Numbered from the stretch's first letter, positions 45,773 through 56,070 are shown. The stretch is 64,000 nt of DNA from Hufsiella arboris (GCF_009834875.1 NZ_WVHT01000002.1:558001-622000), one strand, 5' to 3'. Translations and numbers: made by a program. Notes: generated from the sequence alone by a model not told the origin.

Positions 45773-46927
45773 ATGAGTACTACTTCATTACCTTCAAAAC
45801 CTCATTATCCCATCCTTGACGGGCTACGGGGTGTTGCCGCTCTTACCGTAGTGGCATTTCATCTTTTTGAAGCGCATGCTACGAGCCACCTTGATCAATT
45901 CATAAACCACGGATATCTTGCCGTAGATTTTTTCTTTTTACTTTCCGGGTTTGTGGTTGGCTATGCATACGACGACCGTTGGGGGAAAATGTCGGCAGGT
46001 GGCTTTTTTAAACGTCGTTTGGTGAGGCTTCAGCCGATGGTAGTTATGGGGATGATTATTGGCGCCTTGTGTTTCTACTTCCAGGATTCGGTATTGTGGC
46101 CAACGATACATGAGGTTCCGGTCTGGAAACTACTGGTTGTAATGCTGGTAGGCTTTACGCTTATTCCTGTGCCAGTGTCAATGGATATACGCGGCTGGCA
46201 GGAGATGCATCCGCTGGATGGCCCGGGCTGGTCGTTATTCTTTGAGTATATCGCCAATATTCTTTACGGGCTTTTTGTACGGAGATTTTCAAAAATGCTG
46301 CTCGCCGTATTGGTGTTTCTATCAGCTTGTGCGTTGATACACCTCGCGGTAACAAGTCCCGGCGGAGATGTTATTGGCGGCTGGTCGGTTACACCAGAGC
46401 AATTGCACGTCGGTTTCGCTCGGGTGATGTACCCGTTTTTTGCGGGGTTACTGCTTTTTCGACTTGGAAAACTCACTCATATCAAAAATGCGTTCCTGCT
46501 GTGCAGCCTGTTAGTTTTCGCAAGCCTGGCAATGCCGCGGATTGGTGGAAGTGAGCACTTGTGGATGAACGGCCTTTATGATTCACTCACTATCATCCTG
46601 ATCTTTCCGCTAATTGTTTTTCTGGCAGCAAGTGGCGAAATAAAAGGCAGATTTTCTTCGCGCCTTTGCAAGTTCTTTGGTGATATTTCTTACCCTATCT
46701 ACATCACTCACTATCCCTTTATTTATATCTACACAGCCTGGGTGGCAAACCATAAAATGCCATTCAGGGAAGCATGGCCGGTTGCTTTGCTCGTGTTCAT
46801 AATATGTATTATCCTGGCTTATGCCTGCCTTAAGTTGTATGATGAACCGATCCGGGCATGGTTGAAAAGGGTAGTATTGGATAAAAACAAAAAGCAGGCT
46901 GCTCCACCGGCAAATGTAAGCTTGTAA
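45773..46927 (+). CDS. Acyltransferase 3 family (OafA/YrhL) membrane protein
   Basis: A 384-residue membrane protein with about ten helices. The start YPILDGLRGVAALTVVAFHLFE, with its catalytic-type His, and DFFFLLSGFVVGYAYDDRW are diagnostic of acyltransferase 3 proteins, which acylate surface or secreted sugars using acyl-CoA. The conserved GPGWSLFFEYIANI and YITHYPFIYI segments follow. The 377-base gap upstream (45396-45772) holds no gene that I can support. Confidence 0.92.
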   Translation: MSTTSLPSKPHYPILDGLRGVAALTVVAFHLFEAHATSHLDQFINHGYLAVDFFFLLSGFVVGYAYDDRWGKMSAGGFFKRRLVRLQPMVVMGMIIGALCFYFQDSVLWPTIHEVPVWKLLVVMLVGFTLIPVPVSMDIRGWQEMHPLDGPGWSLFFEYIANILYGLFVRRFSKMLLAVLVFLSACALIHLAVTSPGGDVIGGWSVTPEQLHVGFARVMYPFFAGLLLFRLGKLTHIKNAFLLCSLLVFASLAMPRIGGSEHLWMNGLYDSLTIILIFPLIVFLAASGEIKGRFSSRLCKFFGDISYPIYITHYPFIYIYTAWVANHKMPFREAWPVALLVFIICIILAYACLKLYDEPIRAWLKRVVLDKNKKQAAPPANVSL

Positions 46928-47005
46928 AAACGCTTTCAAAATTACTTAGCCGGGATACTGTCGCGTCCTGAGATAGCTACAATTAAACTAATGCAGCTAT
47001 TTTTT

Positions 47006-47013
47006 TATCTTTG
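47006..47013 (+). promoter_or_regulatory. -7 box (TATCTTTG) before a lipoprotein gene
   Basis: TATCTTTG fits TAnnTTTG and ends 18 bases before the ATG at 47032. It also shows that the earlier TTG start (47011), which lies inside the box, cannot be used from this promoter. Confidence 0.5.
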
Positions 47014-47031
47014 CAAACCTTATCACAAGTT

Positions 47032-47571
47032 ATGCGCTCTCTTGCTTTTGCCTTTTTGTTTGGGTTGCTATTTTTAAATTCATGCAAAAAAGCCTCTAAT
47101 CCTGAACCGAAATACAACTATTTTCTTAAAATACAATCCAGCGAAGGCAACTTTTCTTATTACCGCGGTGCGAACGAATGGGAGAGTGCCAGGGATTCGA
47201 TTAGTTTTTCAGGGAATTATGCGATGCCTGGTGCTTACATTTTTTTTACGGTGCGTGATAAATATCCTAAGCTTGAGTTTTGCTTATCGTCAGCAAAACT
47301 AAGCGGCGTTGGTAGCTACACGCTAGATCACAGCGGAGATTTTATGTACTTCACTACGGACGACATAAGCGACCATACTGCAACACAAACAGATGATTCC
47401 GGAGATACCAATTTAAATCTGAAAATCACCAATATCAGCATTGAAGCAATGGAAGGCTCCTTTGAAGGACGAATATTGCTTAGAAACGGTTTAGATAAGA
47501 AATTGATAAATGTCTCCGGTTCATTCAGATCTCATATCCAGTCTCCGCCATTGCCTGTTGACCCGGTATGA
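47032..47571 (+). CDS. Lipoprotein of unknown function
   Basis: A 179-residue lipoprotein from ATG 47032 with lipobox FLNSC (Cys at ~residue 18) followed by KKASNPEPK. The body is beta-rich (YNYFLKIQSSEGNFSYYRGA, SYTLDHSGDFMYFTTDD, NITNISIEA-like NLKITNISIEAMEGSFEGRI) and resembles small uncharacterised Bacteroidota outer-membrane lipoproteins. No catalytic motif. Monocistronic; convergent with the alpha/beta hydrolase gene. Confidence 0.75.
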   Translation: MRSLAFAFLFGLLFLNSCKKASNPEPKYNYFLKIQSSEGNFSYYRGANEWESARDSISFSGNYAMPGAYIFFTVRDKYPKLEFCLSSAKLSGVGSYTLDHSGDFMYFTTDDISDHTATQTDDSGDTNLNLKITNISIEAMEGSFEGRILLRNGLDKKLINVSGSFRSHIQSPPLPVDPV

Positions 47572-47631
47572 CAATAGGATAACCAAACCCGGACTGTTAA
47601 CATCGTGCTGGAAAAATCACTCGGCTGCAAT

Positions 47632-48417
47632 TTACTTTTCACTTAACCAGTTAAGAATGTAATCCGCATCCTCTTTCCAGGTTGGCTGGCCAAGCACATA
47701 ATGATTTCGGCCCGGAAATTCCTTGTACTCGAGAATCGAACCATTTTTATGATAGGCATTGTAATTTCTTCGATTTAAATGAGCAGGTATAATATTATCG
47801 AGACTTCCTGCTGTGATAAGCAAAGGGGCATGGGGCTTATCAAAATCAACTTTTGCCGCGCTTGTCAAACCGCCCCTGGCAACGGTTTTCGATTCGGGGA
47901 TAACGCTATTTGCGTATGCTATTTTTTGATCTTCCAGGTCCATTTCATTTACAAAAGCATACTGCCAGTCTTTAAACGACATCAGGTAGGTTTTTTTAAG
48001 CGACGTGAATAAACCCAATACCTTCCAGCCCGCCTTAAGAAAAGAAAATTCATAAGGAAAAACTCCAAGTGGCGGCACAGGATGGATTACTACGCCAGCT
48101 GCTGCAAGATCACGGTTTACGATAATCTGAGTTATCAGTCCGCCTAGCGAATGGCCGATTACAATAGGTTTTTCGGGGAATTTCCTGATAATATCCGCAT
48201 AATGATCAACTAGTTCCGACAACGTTAATGTAGCCAGATCAATGTCATTTGGTTGCTTGGCTCTCAACTCAGACACTGTTCCCTCTTTGTAAGGCCATGG
48301 CGGTGCAATAGCAGAGTAACCTTTGCTTTCGAAATAAGGAATCCACTCGTCCCAGCAATTATTGCTTACAAATGCACCTGTGACGAATACGATGTTCTTG
48401 GTTTGGATCGATTTCAT
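47632..48417 (-). CDS. Alpha/beta hydrolase
   Basis: A 261-residue cytoplasmic hydrolase without a signal peptide. Nucleophile elbow G88-H-S90-L-G; the N-terminal strand IVFVTGAFVSNNCWDEW carries the oxyanion region; Asp in ITAGSLDNIIPAHLN and His in FPGRNHYVLGQPTW complete a plausible triad. The substrate is unknown; it resembles lipase/lactonase-like family members. A single gene. The 425 bases upstream (48418-48842) hold no supported gene. Confidence 0.88.
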   Translation of the reverse strand: MKSIQTKNIVFVTGAFVSNNCWDEWIPYFESKGYSAIAPPWPYKEGTVSELRAKQPNDIDLATLTLSELVDHYADIIRKFPEKPIVIGHSLGGLITQIIVNRDLAAAGVVIHPVPPLGVFPYEFSFLKAGWKVLGLFTSLKKTYLMSFKDWQYAFVNEMDLEDQKIAYANSVIPESKTVARGGLTSAAKVDFDKPHAPLLITAGSLDNIIPAHLNRRNYNAYHKNGSILEYKEFPGRNHYVLGQPTWKEDADYILNWLSEK

Positions 48418-48842
48418 AATGATTGTAATTAATTATTTATGTAACGTAAATGGATTTGTCAATCAATACTCTTAACGCCTTAGAAATAATAGTATTTGTG
48501 TAAGCTAATAAAGTGCCACTGCATAAAGCGCCCTGATAAGCCGGCTGGAAGCTTTGTCGGAAAAAAACATGATGATATTTCGGCAATTGATGAAATGTAA
48601 AGACGGAATTATTGATCAGGATAGGCGCAAAGCTCTCTTTGAAGCGATAAACGTTTTATTCAAATCAATTATCAGCTGAATCACAATAAATAAGCGCTTT
48701 CTTTTATTTGGTTTTGCCGAACTGGTTGGAAATTTGACAATAAAAACCTTAGATTTATGAGAGTTTTATCATCGATCTGAAAGCTGGATCTGGCAGGTTT
48801 TCTATAACAGGCATTTTTTCAACAGAATAATTCAAATAACCT

Positions 48843-50234
48843 ATGAATAAAAAGATACTCATCGTTGAAGATGAATTCATTGAGGCAAATAATTTAAAGA
48901 TGATTCTGGAAAAGGCAGGATATAGCGTCTGCACAATTGCCCGATCCGTTGAAATTGCCGTCGAAATAGTTGACCGTGAAAAACCAGATCTCGTTTTACT
49001 GGATATTTTTTTAAAAGGCCGCCTTACAGGTATCGATCTTGCGAAAGTTCTTCGCGAAAAAAATATAGCGTTTGTATTCCTGTCAGCTAATTCCAATAAA
49101 AAAACCTTAACCGATGCGAAGGCAACGCAGCCATACGGATTTCTTGTAAAGCCATTCCGGGAACGCGACGTTTTGATCATGCTCGACATTGCTCATCAGC
49201 TGCACGAACAAAGGATGCAATTACGCAAACAGGAAGTTGCTTTGGTAAAAGAAGAGACTTCTTCTAAAAACGACTGCACCAGGAGCATAATTGGGAATAG
49301 CAGCAGTTTAAAAGCAGCATTGGATTATGTGAAGATTGTTTCGCCGACAGAAACTACCGTTCTGATTTTAGGAGAAAGCGGAACGGGTAAGGAACGTATA
49401 GCGGATTGCATACACGCCAGCTCTGATCGTAAGGACAGAGCATTTATAAAAGTGAATTGTGCGGCTTTGCCTGCATCGTTGATTGAATCAGAATTGTTCG
49501 GTCACGAAAAAGGAGCATTTACCGGAGCTGTCGACCGCCGGATCGGTAAGTTTGAACAGGCCCAAGGTGGAACGATTTTTTTAGATGAAATAGGAGAACT
49601 CCCAGCCGAGTTGCAGGCAAAACTTTTAAGGGTACTTCAGGAAAAAGAGATTGAACGCCTGGGTGGAAGAGGAACAATAAAGATTAACGTAAGAATCATT
49701 ACTGCAACGAACCGAAGCCTGGAAAAAGAGGTTACCGAAGGCCGTTTCAGGATGGACCTGTATTACAGGCTAAATGTATTTCCGATTATAATTCCGCCAT
49801 TACGCGACCGCAAAGAAGATATTCCGCAGTTAGTTAACTACTATGTAGATCGTTTTTCCGGTAAGTTCGGAAAGAAGATCAACGGGCTTTCGGCTAAGGC
49901 GATGAACGCATTGGTAACATATCATTGGCCGGGAAATGTAAGGGAGCTTGAAAATTTAATTGAGCGGACCGTATTGCTTACACTCGGCACAACCATTGAA
50001 AACGTGGAAATTCCGACCATGAAAGATGAGCGGACGGTACAGAGCCTGAAAGAGCCTATGCGGATTAAAACCATTGAAGAAAACGAGATCGACCATATCA
50101 AGGAGGTTCTCAAAATTTGTAAAGGGAAAATTTCTGGACCGGGCGGAGCCGCTGAAATACTTAATCTGCCTTATTCAACGCTTACATCAAGAATTAAAAA
50201 GCTTGGCATAAGAAAGGAAATGCTTTTTAAATAG
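48843..50234 (+). CDS. Sigma-54-dependent response regulator (NtrC family)
   Basis: A 463-residue regulator: receiver domain with D54 ([10 protein letters not shown]) in residues 1-120; AAA+ domain with Walker A G177-ESGTGKE and the sigma-54 contact loop GAFTGA at 224-229, Walker [14 protein letters not shown]; and a C-terminal Fis-type helix-turn-helix ([20 protein letters not shown]). Phosphorylation would drive open-complex formation at -24/-12 promoters. No cognate kinase is adjacent. The DNA-binding helix ends in IRKEMLFK. The metal ATPase gene follows after 263 bases. Confidence 0.95.
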   Translation: MNKKILIVEDEFIEANNLKMILEKAGYSVCTIARSVEIAVEIVDREKPDLVLLDIFLKGRLTGIDLAKVLREKNIAFVFLSANSNKKTLTDAKATQPYGFLVKPFRERDVLIMLDIAHQLHEQRMQLRKQEVALVKEETSSKNDCTRSIIGNSSSLKAALDYVKIVSPTETTVLILGESGTGKERIADCIHASSDRKDRAFIKVNCAALPASLIESELFGHEKGAFTGAVDRRIGKFEQAQGGTIFLDEIGELPAELQAKLLRVLQEKEIERLGGRGTIKINVRIITATNRSLEKEVTEGRFRMDLYYRLNVFPIIIPPLRDRKEDIPQLVNYYVDRFSGKFGKKINGLSAKAMNALVTYHWPGNVRELENLIERTVLLTLGTTIENVEIPTMKDERTVQSLKEPMRIKTIEENEIDHIKEVLKICKGKISGPGGAAEILNLPYSTLTSRIKKLGIRKEMLFK

Positions 50235-50379
50235 CGTTTAATAATATTGCCGTTGGCAAACGGACCGCCATCTTCCGGCGACTATGAATCATTTCGCATG
50301 GTTTTTAATTACTAAAACTGTTCATTTGTTTTTCGTGTTTATTAGCGAGGACTTGAAAATCGTATAAATTCTTTTCTAC

Positions 50380-50399
50380 CGATATTTAGAAAAATATCG
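50380..50399. promoter_or_regulatory. Perfect palindrome upstream of the metal P-type ATPase
   Basis: CGATATTT (50380-50387) and AAATATCG (50392-50399) are an exact inverted repeat around AGAA, ~100 bases before the ATPase ATG. AT-rich dyads of this size are typical operators of ArsR/SmtB- or Fur-like metal sensors. No such sensor gene is nearby, so the link is inference. Confidence 0.45.
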
Positions 50400-50497
50400 A
50401 AAGCCTGAGATGTGCCAGATCAAAGGAATGATGGAAAGAAGGTGTTTTGAATGATAACAGCTCATTTCAGCGATAGGTACTCGTTTTACAAAGATTA

Positions 50498-52948
50498 ATG
50501 GAAAAAACACAAATCGACTTAGCGATACTTTTACCAGAAATACCTGATGACCGTGATGCTTGCGTTGTCAGGCTTATCGGGTTAATGAAAACGAATAAAG
50601 GAATTAAAGATGTTCATCTTAAAGCAGGTGAAAAAGACAAACACTCAAGCCTTTGTTTTCACTATGACTCTGATCAGACGACGATAGAGCAGGTAAAAAA
50701 AGAAGCGGAAAAGGCGGGAGTAACTATTTCAAAAAGGTATAAGCACTTTTTAACAGAGACAGAGGGCGTAACGGATCTGAATCAGGCAATAGCAGTTGAG
50801 AATGTATTAAAAAAAACTGCCGGCATTATGGAGGTTTCAGTAAGCGGAACCGGAATAATCAGGGCAGAGTTTGACAATGAGCAAGTCGGCAGGCAAGCGA
50901 TAATCCGTATCATAGAAGATAACGGATTAAAAGTATTGGCTTCGTTTCAACCCCTGGTAAAGACATCGAATAGTGATAACGAATGTTGTGCTCATGATCA
51001 CGTATCAGACAATAAAATTGACGATCACGATCACGATCACGACCATGCCCACGATCATGATCATACACATGGTGAAGCTGCGGCAGGTTTTCAACAATAC
51101 TCGGCGCCTGCGCTAAGTTTTTGTATGTTACTCGCCGGGATCATTGCCGATCATTTTATTCATCCCTCTTTCTTTTCCGGTTGGCTAAGACTGTTGTGGT
51201 ATTCGCTGGCCTATATTCCGGTAGGCTATCCCGTCGTAAAAAGGGGACTCATCTATGCATTAAAAGGCGATGTTTTCACCGAATTCATCCTGATGGGTAT
51301 TGCTACCTTAGGCGCGTTTGCTATCGGCGAATACCCGGAAGGTGTGGCTGTAATGTTATTCTATACGATAGGTGAATTATTCCAGGATGCAGCGGTCAAT
51401 AAAGCAAAACGAAGTATTAAATCCTTGCTCGATGTCAGGCCAAAAACGGCCGCGGTTTTGCGAAATGGCAATTACATACAAATTAGCCCTGATGAAGTTG
51501 CAATTGAAGAAACCATACAAGTTAAGGCCGGGGAGCGGGTTCCGCTCGATGGACAGCTGTTAAACGAAAGATCGTCGTTTAATACCGCGGCGTTAACAGG
51601 CGAAAGCAAGCCATCTACTATCGAAAAGGGCGAAACGGTTTTAGCCGGGATGATAAACCAGGAAAAAGTTGTAGAAGTAAAGGTTACCAAATTATTTAAT
51701 GACAGTTCGCTGGCCCGGATCTTAACATTGGTACAGGAAGCTACAACACGTAAAGCAAAAACCGAATTGTTTATCCGTAAGTTCTCAAGGGTTTATACAC
51801 CGATTGTCGTGTTTCTTGCCACCGCAATTGTTCTTCTGCCGGCATTGATTGTTCAGGATTATATCTTTAGAGACTGGCTTTACCGGGCATTGGTTTTCCT
51901 GGTGGTATCATGCCCTTGCGCACTGGTGATTTCAATTCCATTAGGATATTTCGGCGGTATTGGCGCTGCTTCCCGCGCAGGCATTTTATTTAAGGGGTCA
52001 AATTTTCTTGACCTGATAGGGAAAGTTAATTATGTGGTGATGGACAAAACCGGTACGTTAACCAAAGGTGTTTTCCAGGTGCAGAACGTTATAAACTTTA
52101 CAGGTGATAAAACGGACTGGCTGAAGGCGGCGGCGGCGCTCGAATCAAAGTCTACGCATCCTGTTGCAAAGGCGATTGTGGACTATGCTGGTAATGATGT
52201 AAACCTTGAAATAAGTAACCCGGAGGAAATTGCTGGCGGCGGCATGAAGGGTCTGTTGAACGGGAAAGAAATTTTTGCAGGCAATAGCAAGTTGATGAAA
52301 ATGGCAGGGATATCAATACCTGATGATGTAACAGCTCTGACTGATACGGTTGTGATGGTAGCGATCGACGGCGTATTGCTGGGTTATCTTGTGATTGCTG
52401 ATGAGATTAAAGGCGATAGTAAAGCCGCTGTCGAAGCACTGCACAGAAGAAACATTCAGACTATCATGCTTTCCGGCGATAAACAAACTGTGGTTAACCG
52501 GATTGCAAACGAACTTAAAATCGATAGTGCATTCGGTGATCTTCTCCCGGAAGGTAAAGTTGAAAAGGTTAGTGCGTTAAAAGGTGATCCGAAAAATATT
52601 GTGGCGTTTGTAGGAGATGGGCTTAACGATGCCCCGGTACTGGCGTTAAGTGATATCGGTATCGCGATGGGAGGATTAGGAAGTGACGCCGCTATTGAAA
52701 CAGCTGATGTGATTATTCAAACTGACCAGCCATCGAAAATTGCGCAGGCAATCGAAATCGGCAAAGAAACCAATCGTATCGTTTGGCAAAACATCACGAT
52801 GGCTTTTATCGTTAAAGCAATTGTTTTAATCCTGGGAGCAGGCGGACTGGCAACAATGTGGGAGGCTGTGTTTGCCGATGTCGGCGTAGCCATGTTGGCA
52901 ATATTAAACGCAATCCGGATACAGAAAAAGAATTTTTCAGATTACTGA
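50498..52948 (+). CDS. Zn2+/Cd2+/Pb2+-type P1B ATPase with His-rich linker
   Basis: An 816-residue heavy-metal exporter. Residues 1-150 form two ferredoxin-like folds, but neither has the usual CxxC metal site. Residues 162-192 are ECCAHDH followed by a run of Asp-His pairs. The P-type core has the SCPCALVIS membrane motif, phosphorylation site DKTGT, GDGLNDAP in the hinge, and a last-helix Asp (FADVGVAMLAILNAIR) with an upstream Lys in VKAIVLIL, as in ZntA-type zinc/cadmium/lead exporters. Its 3' end overlaps the convergent reductase gene by 7 bases. Confidence 0.95.
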   Translation: MEKTQIDLAILLPEIPDDRDACVVRLIGLMKTNKGIKDVHLKAGEKDKHSSLCFHYDSDQTTIEQVKKEAEKAGVTISKRYKHFLTETEGVTDLNQAIAVENVLKKTAGIMEVSVSGTGIIRAEFDNEQVGRQAIIRIIEDNGLKVLASFQPLVKTSNSDNECCAHDHVSDNKIDDHDHDHDHAHDHDHTHGEAAAGFQQYSAPALSFCMLLAGIIADHFIHPSFFSGWLRLLWYSLAYIPVGYPVVKRGLIYALKGDVFTEFILMGIATLGAFAIGEYPEGVAVMLFYTIGELFQDAAVNKAKRSIKSLLDVRPKTAAVLRNGNYIQISPDEVAIEETIQVKAGERVPLDGQLLNERSSFNTAALTGESKPSTIEKGETVLAGMINQEKVVEVKVTKLFNDSSLARILTLVQEATTRKAKTELFIRKFSRVYTPIVVFLATAIVLLPALIVQDYIFRDWLYRALVFLVVSCPCALVISIPLGYFGGIGAASRAGILFKGSNFLDLIGKVNYVVMDKTGTLTKGVFQVQNVINFTGDKTDWLKAAAALESKSTHPVAKAIVDYAGNDVNLEISNPEEIAGGGMKGLLNGKEIFAGNSKLMKMAGISIPDDVTALTDTVVMVAIDGVLLGYLVIADEIKGDSKAAVEALHRRNIQTIMLSGDKQTVVNRIANELKIDSAFGDLLPEGKVEKVSALKGDPKNIVAFVGDGLNDAPVLALSDIGIAMGGLGSDAAIETADVIIQTDQPSKIAQAIEIGKETNRIVWQNITMAFIVKAIVLILGAGGLATMWEAVFADVGVAMLAILNAIRIQKKNFSDY

Positions 52949-53988
52949 TCAGTCGTATCAAAATCAATTAAGACATCATCCGTCATCGGATGCCCAGTGC
53001 AGGTAAGGACAAGTCCTTTTTGAAGATCCTTTGGTGTGAGAACCTCATTGATAGTCATATCAACCTTACCTGATATACATTTTGCCATACATGTTGCGCA
53101 AATGCCACCCTCGCAACTGTAAGGAAGTTCCAGGTTTTGAAGTCTCGCAGCACGAAGTATGGATTGGTTTTTTGTTACACTGACCCGGTAACGCCGGTTT
53201 TTGTAAATGATTGAAACTGTGCGGTCAGAATATACTGGTGTTTGGTGAGTTCCGCTGTATAGAATTTCAGGGATGAAATGTTCGGTCTTTATCTGATCTG
53301 CATGGAAACCCATAAATATTGCTGTAATTTTTGCCATTCTCATAAAGGTGAAAGGACCGCAAAGCATAAAAACTGCATTTTCATGCCGATACTTCAAACT
53401 CTTACCGATCATTTTTTCAAGCAAGCCATTATTCAGTCGTTTCCTTTGTTCGAAATGTAAATTCGGATCGCTGAAAAGGAATTCTACAAACAAATTTTCA
53501 TATTCATCGTCAAGCCGCTTGATTTCAGCTAAAAAGATTGTTGAGTGTTCATTATGATTGCTGTAGATAAGGTGCAAGGCAGATTGCCGTTCATTGATCA
53601 GCAAATTTCTGATATGTGGAATGGCTGGTGTAATTCCACTTCCGGCTATAATAAAATAAATATCACGCTGTATTGAACTTTGCGTTTGTAAGGTGAATCT
53701 TCCGGATGGCGGCAAAGCTGTCAATGCTGAACCTTTATGCCAGTTGTCGAAAATATATCGGGAGACAACACCGTTCTCAACCCGTTTCACGATAATCTTT
53801 AGTTGCTCACCCGGCAAGGTGACGATGGAATATGATCTCCTGTATTCTTTGTTATTTACAGAAACCAGGAATGTGAGAAACTGGCCGGGAAGAAAGTCAG
53901 GTTGATCGTCCGTTTTAAGCAAATAGCTTTTCGCATCGGCTGTTTCATTGATAACTTCGTTAATTGTAAACCGGATAGTTTCTTCCAT
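52942..53988 (-). CDS. Ferredoxin-NAD(P)H reductase-like with C-terminal [2Fe-2S] domain (PaaE/Hmp-reductase type)
   Basis: A 348-residue electron-transfer protein from ATG 53988 (a TTG at 53994 is less likely). FAD domain with RRSYSIVTLPG; NAD(P) domain with IIAGSGITPAIPHIRNLL and FMLCGPFTFM; C-terminal plant-type ferredoxin with C-x4-C-x2-C (CEGGICATC) and a distal Cys in LVLTCTG. It passes electrons from NAD(P)H via FAD to the iron-sulfur cluster and then to an oxygenase or desaturase partner. Which partner is not evident; the desaturase at 41742 is a candidate (speculative). Confidence 0.92.
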   Translation of the reverse strand: MEETIRFTINEVINETADAKSYLLKTDDQPDFLPGQFLTFLVSVNNKEYRRSYSIVTLPGEQLKIIVKRVENGVVSRYIFDNWHKGSALTALPPSGRFTLQTQSSIQRDIYFIIAGSGITPAIPHIRNLLINERQSALHLIYSNHNEHSTIFLAEIKRLDDEYENLFVEFLFSDPNLHFEQRKRLNNGLLEKMIGKSLKYRHENAVFMLCGPFTFMRMAKITAIFMGFHADQIKTEHFIPEILYSGTHQTPVYSDRTVSIIYKNRRYRVSVTKNQSILRAARLQNLELPYSCEGGICATCMAKCISGKVDMTINEVLTPKDLQKGLVLTCTGHPMTDDVLIDFDTTDQ

Positions 53989-53992
53989 AAAC

Positions 53993-54015
53993 AAAAAGAG
54001 GCTGATTTCTCAGCC
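53993..54015 (-). terminator. Terminator of asnS
   Basis: Stem GGCTGA / TCAGCC with a GAAA tetraloop (minus-strand sense), followed by a TCTTTTTG tract. It lies between the asnS stop (54024) and the reductase start (53988), so the reductase needs its own promoter or relies on read-through. Confidence 0.75.
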
Positions 54016-54023
54016 CCATATGA

Positions 54024-55472
54024 TTAAAATTCTGCGTTTTTTGGCGTTCTTGGGAATGGAATTACATCCCGGATATTAGTCATTCCGGTTACGAACAAAA
54101 CAAGGCGTTCAAAACCTAATCCAAAGCCGGCATGGGGCGCGCTGCCGAATCGCCGGGTATCAAGGTACCAGCTCAGTTCCTCCGCAGGAACATGCATTTC
54201 GTGCATACGTTGTTCTAATTTTTCAAGGCGTTCCTCACGCTGCGAACCACCTACGATCTCTCCAATGCCCGGAAATAAAATATCCATTGCACGAACTGTT
54301 TTACGGCCATGTTCGTCAGGTTCGTTTTGGCGCATATAAAATGCTTTTATCTCAGCCGGATAATTAGTCAGAATTACAGGCTTCTTAAAATGTTTTTCTA
54401 CCAGGTAACGCTCATGTTCCGATTGAAGATCCGCTCCCCAATCGTCAATAAGATATTTAAACTGTTTCTTCTGGTTGGGTTTTGAGCTTTTCAAAATATC
54501 GATCGCCTCTGTATACGTTAAGCGCTCGAAATCATTTTCAAGGCAAAACTTCAGTTTGTCTATCAGGTTCAGTTCCGACCGCTCGTTTTGCGGTTTCTGT
54601 TTTTCTTCTTCCACTAAACGCGATGAAAGGAATTCAATCTCGTCACTGCAATTATCAAGTGCATATTTGATAACATATTTCAGAAGCTTTTCAGCCAGAT
54701 CCATATTATCGTCCAGGTCGTAAAACGCCATTTCAGGCTCGATCATCCAGAATTCGGCAAGGTGACGGGTTGTATTTGAATTTTCTGCTCGGAAAGTAGG
54801 GCCGAAGGTGTAAATATCCCCAAACGCCATCGCAGCAAGTTCTCCTTCCAACTGTCCGGAAACCGTCAGGTTGGTTGGTTTACCGAAGAAATCTTCTTTA
54901 TAATTTACCGTTCCGTCATCATTGCGGGGAATGTTATCAAAATCGATTGTAGACACACGAAACATCTCACCGGCACCTTCCGCATCAGACCCGGTGATTA
55001 CCGGGGTGTGCATATAAACAAATCCCTGATCGTTAAAAAACTTATGAACGGCAAAAGCCAATGCATGACGCACTTTGAAAACCGCGTTAAAAGTATTGGT
55101 ACGAAAACGCAGGTGCGCAATTTCTCTTAAAAACTCGAGACTATGTTTTTTTGGCTGCAAAGGGAATTTCTCCGGATCGCTGTCGCCAAGAATTTCCAGA
55201 TCCTGAACTTTTATTTCAACACGTTGCCCTTTACCAAGCGACTCAACAAGCTCGCCAGTAACCGAAACAGCAGCTCCCGTAGTTATGCGTTTAAGCAAGG
55301 ATTCATCGGTATTGTTAAAATCGACAACTGCCTGGATATTATTAATACCCGAGCCGTCATTAATCGCAATAAACTGATTATTGCGAAATGTTTTCACCCA
55401 GCCCATCACAGTTACCTGCTGGCCAAACTCTGTGGCGTTTAATAAATCCTTGATCTTTGTGCGTTTCGGCAT
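54024..55472 (-). CDS. asnS: Asparagine--tRNA ligase
   Basis: A 482-residue class IIb aminoacyl-tRNA synthetase. N-terminal OB-fold anticodon domain ([23 protein letters not shown]); catalytic core with [19 protein letters not shown] (motif 2 region), [26 protein letters not shown] and C-terminal motif 3 [16 protein letters not shown]. It joins Asn to tRNA-Asn. Length and motifs are canonical and complete. A good -7 box lies 26 bases upstream and a terminator follows, so it is monocistronic. Confidence 0.97.
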   Translation of the reverse strand: MPKRTKIKDLLNATEFGQQVTVMGWVKTFRNNQFIAINDGSGINNIQAVVDFNNTDESLLKRITTGAAVSVTGELVESLGKGQRVEIKVQDLEILGDSDPEKFPLQPKKHSLEFLREIAHLRFRTNTFNAVFKVRHALAFAVHKFFNDQGFVYMHTPVITGSDAEGAGEMFRVSTIDFDNIPRNDDGTVNYKEDFFGKPTNLTVSGQLEGELAAMAFGDIYTFGPTFRAENSNTTRHLAEFWMIEPEMAFYDLDDNMDLAEKLLKYVIKYALDNCSDEIEFLSSRLVEEEKQKPQNERSELNLIDKLKFCLENDFERLTYTEAIDILKSSKPNQKKQFKYLIDDWGADLQSEHERYLVEKHFKKPVILTNYPAEIKAFYMRQNEPDEHGRKTVRAMDILFPGIGEIVGGSQREERLEKLEQRMHEMHVPAEELSWYLDTRRFGSAPHAGFGLGFERLVLFVTGMTNIRDVIPFPRTPKNAEF

Positions 55473-55497
55473 GACAGTTATTATTTAGTATTGCCAG

Positions 55498-55505
55498 CAA
55501 AAATA
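55498..55505 (-). promoter_or_regulatory. -7 box (TATTTTTG) of asnS
   Basis: On the minus strand TATTTTTG fits TAnnTTTG and ends 25 bases before the asnS ATG. A TTTG -33 element at standard spacing is not obvious. Confidence 0.45.
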
Positions 55506-55682
55506 CAAATCGTTGTGAAATAAGCTTGGTCGAAGTGTAATTGAGATTTGAATATTCAATAATGACAAAAGACGCCTCGCAGGACTAGAGATGCCTATTG
55601 GAGAAATTAAGCTGGTAGCAGAGATTTGAAGTTAAGTTTCGGGCCGGTAACTAAAGATCCGCAGACGGGAAATATATCCGTA

Positions 55683-55859
55683 TTAATGAACTCGGTTCGG
55701 GTTGCGATACTGAAGACGCATGTAATTCTGAAACAATTGTTCCTGTTTTTTTCTTCGGTCGGCTTTTTTTGAACGTTTAATGTAAAGTAAGCTACACGCA
55801 GAAATAACCATAAAGGAAATTATAAATAGGGGGAGAGTTTCCTGTAGATATTGGTTCAT
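55683..55859 (-). CDS. Small single-span membrane protein (58 aa)
   Basis: ATG at 55859, TAA at 55683. A short N-terminus (MNQYLQETLP) precedes one hydrophobic helix LFIISFMVISACSLLYI, then a strongly basic tail (KRSKKADRRKKQEQ) and a polar end. This positive-inside layout is coherent for a type Ib membrane miniprotein. It lies in a ~900-base gap between asnS and the GMC operon. No family recognised. Confidence 0.5.
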   Translation of the reverse strand: MNQYLQETLPLFIISFMVISACSLLYIKRSKKADRRKKQEQLFQNYMRLQYRNPNRVH

Positions 55860-56070
55860 AGGTTTATATTTTATCTGACATCAATATAACTAGATTTAGT
55901 CAATGAGGTTTTCACATTGCTACACAAAATCTATCACATCTTTTTAAAGAGATTTTACAGTGACTTGCAAGTATTGTTCGCTGAGCAGTTTTTACCTTTT
56001 CAAATGAGAATAAATTGCACAATTGAAATCGCATCTTACTTAGTGTGAAAAATTTCTTTTCAATGGGATT

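Noticed and set aside
48569-48679. Plus-strand 36-codon frame in the 425-base gap before the response regulator
   Set aside because: Too short, with no recognisable motif, ribosome-binding site or promoter.
51000-51075. Repetitive GATCAC units resembling a tandem repeat
   Set aside because: They encode the His/Asp-rich linker of the metal ATPase and are in frame; not a CRISPR or satellite.
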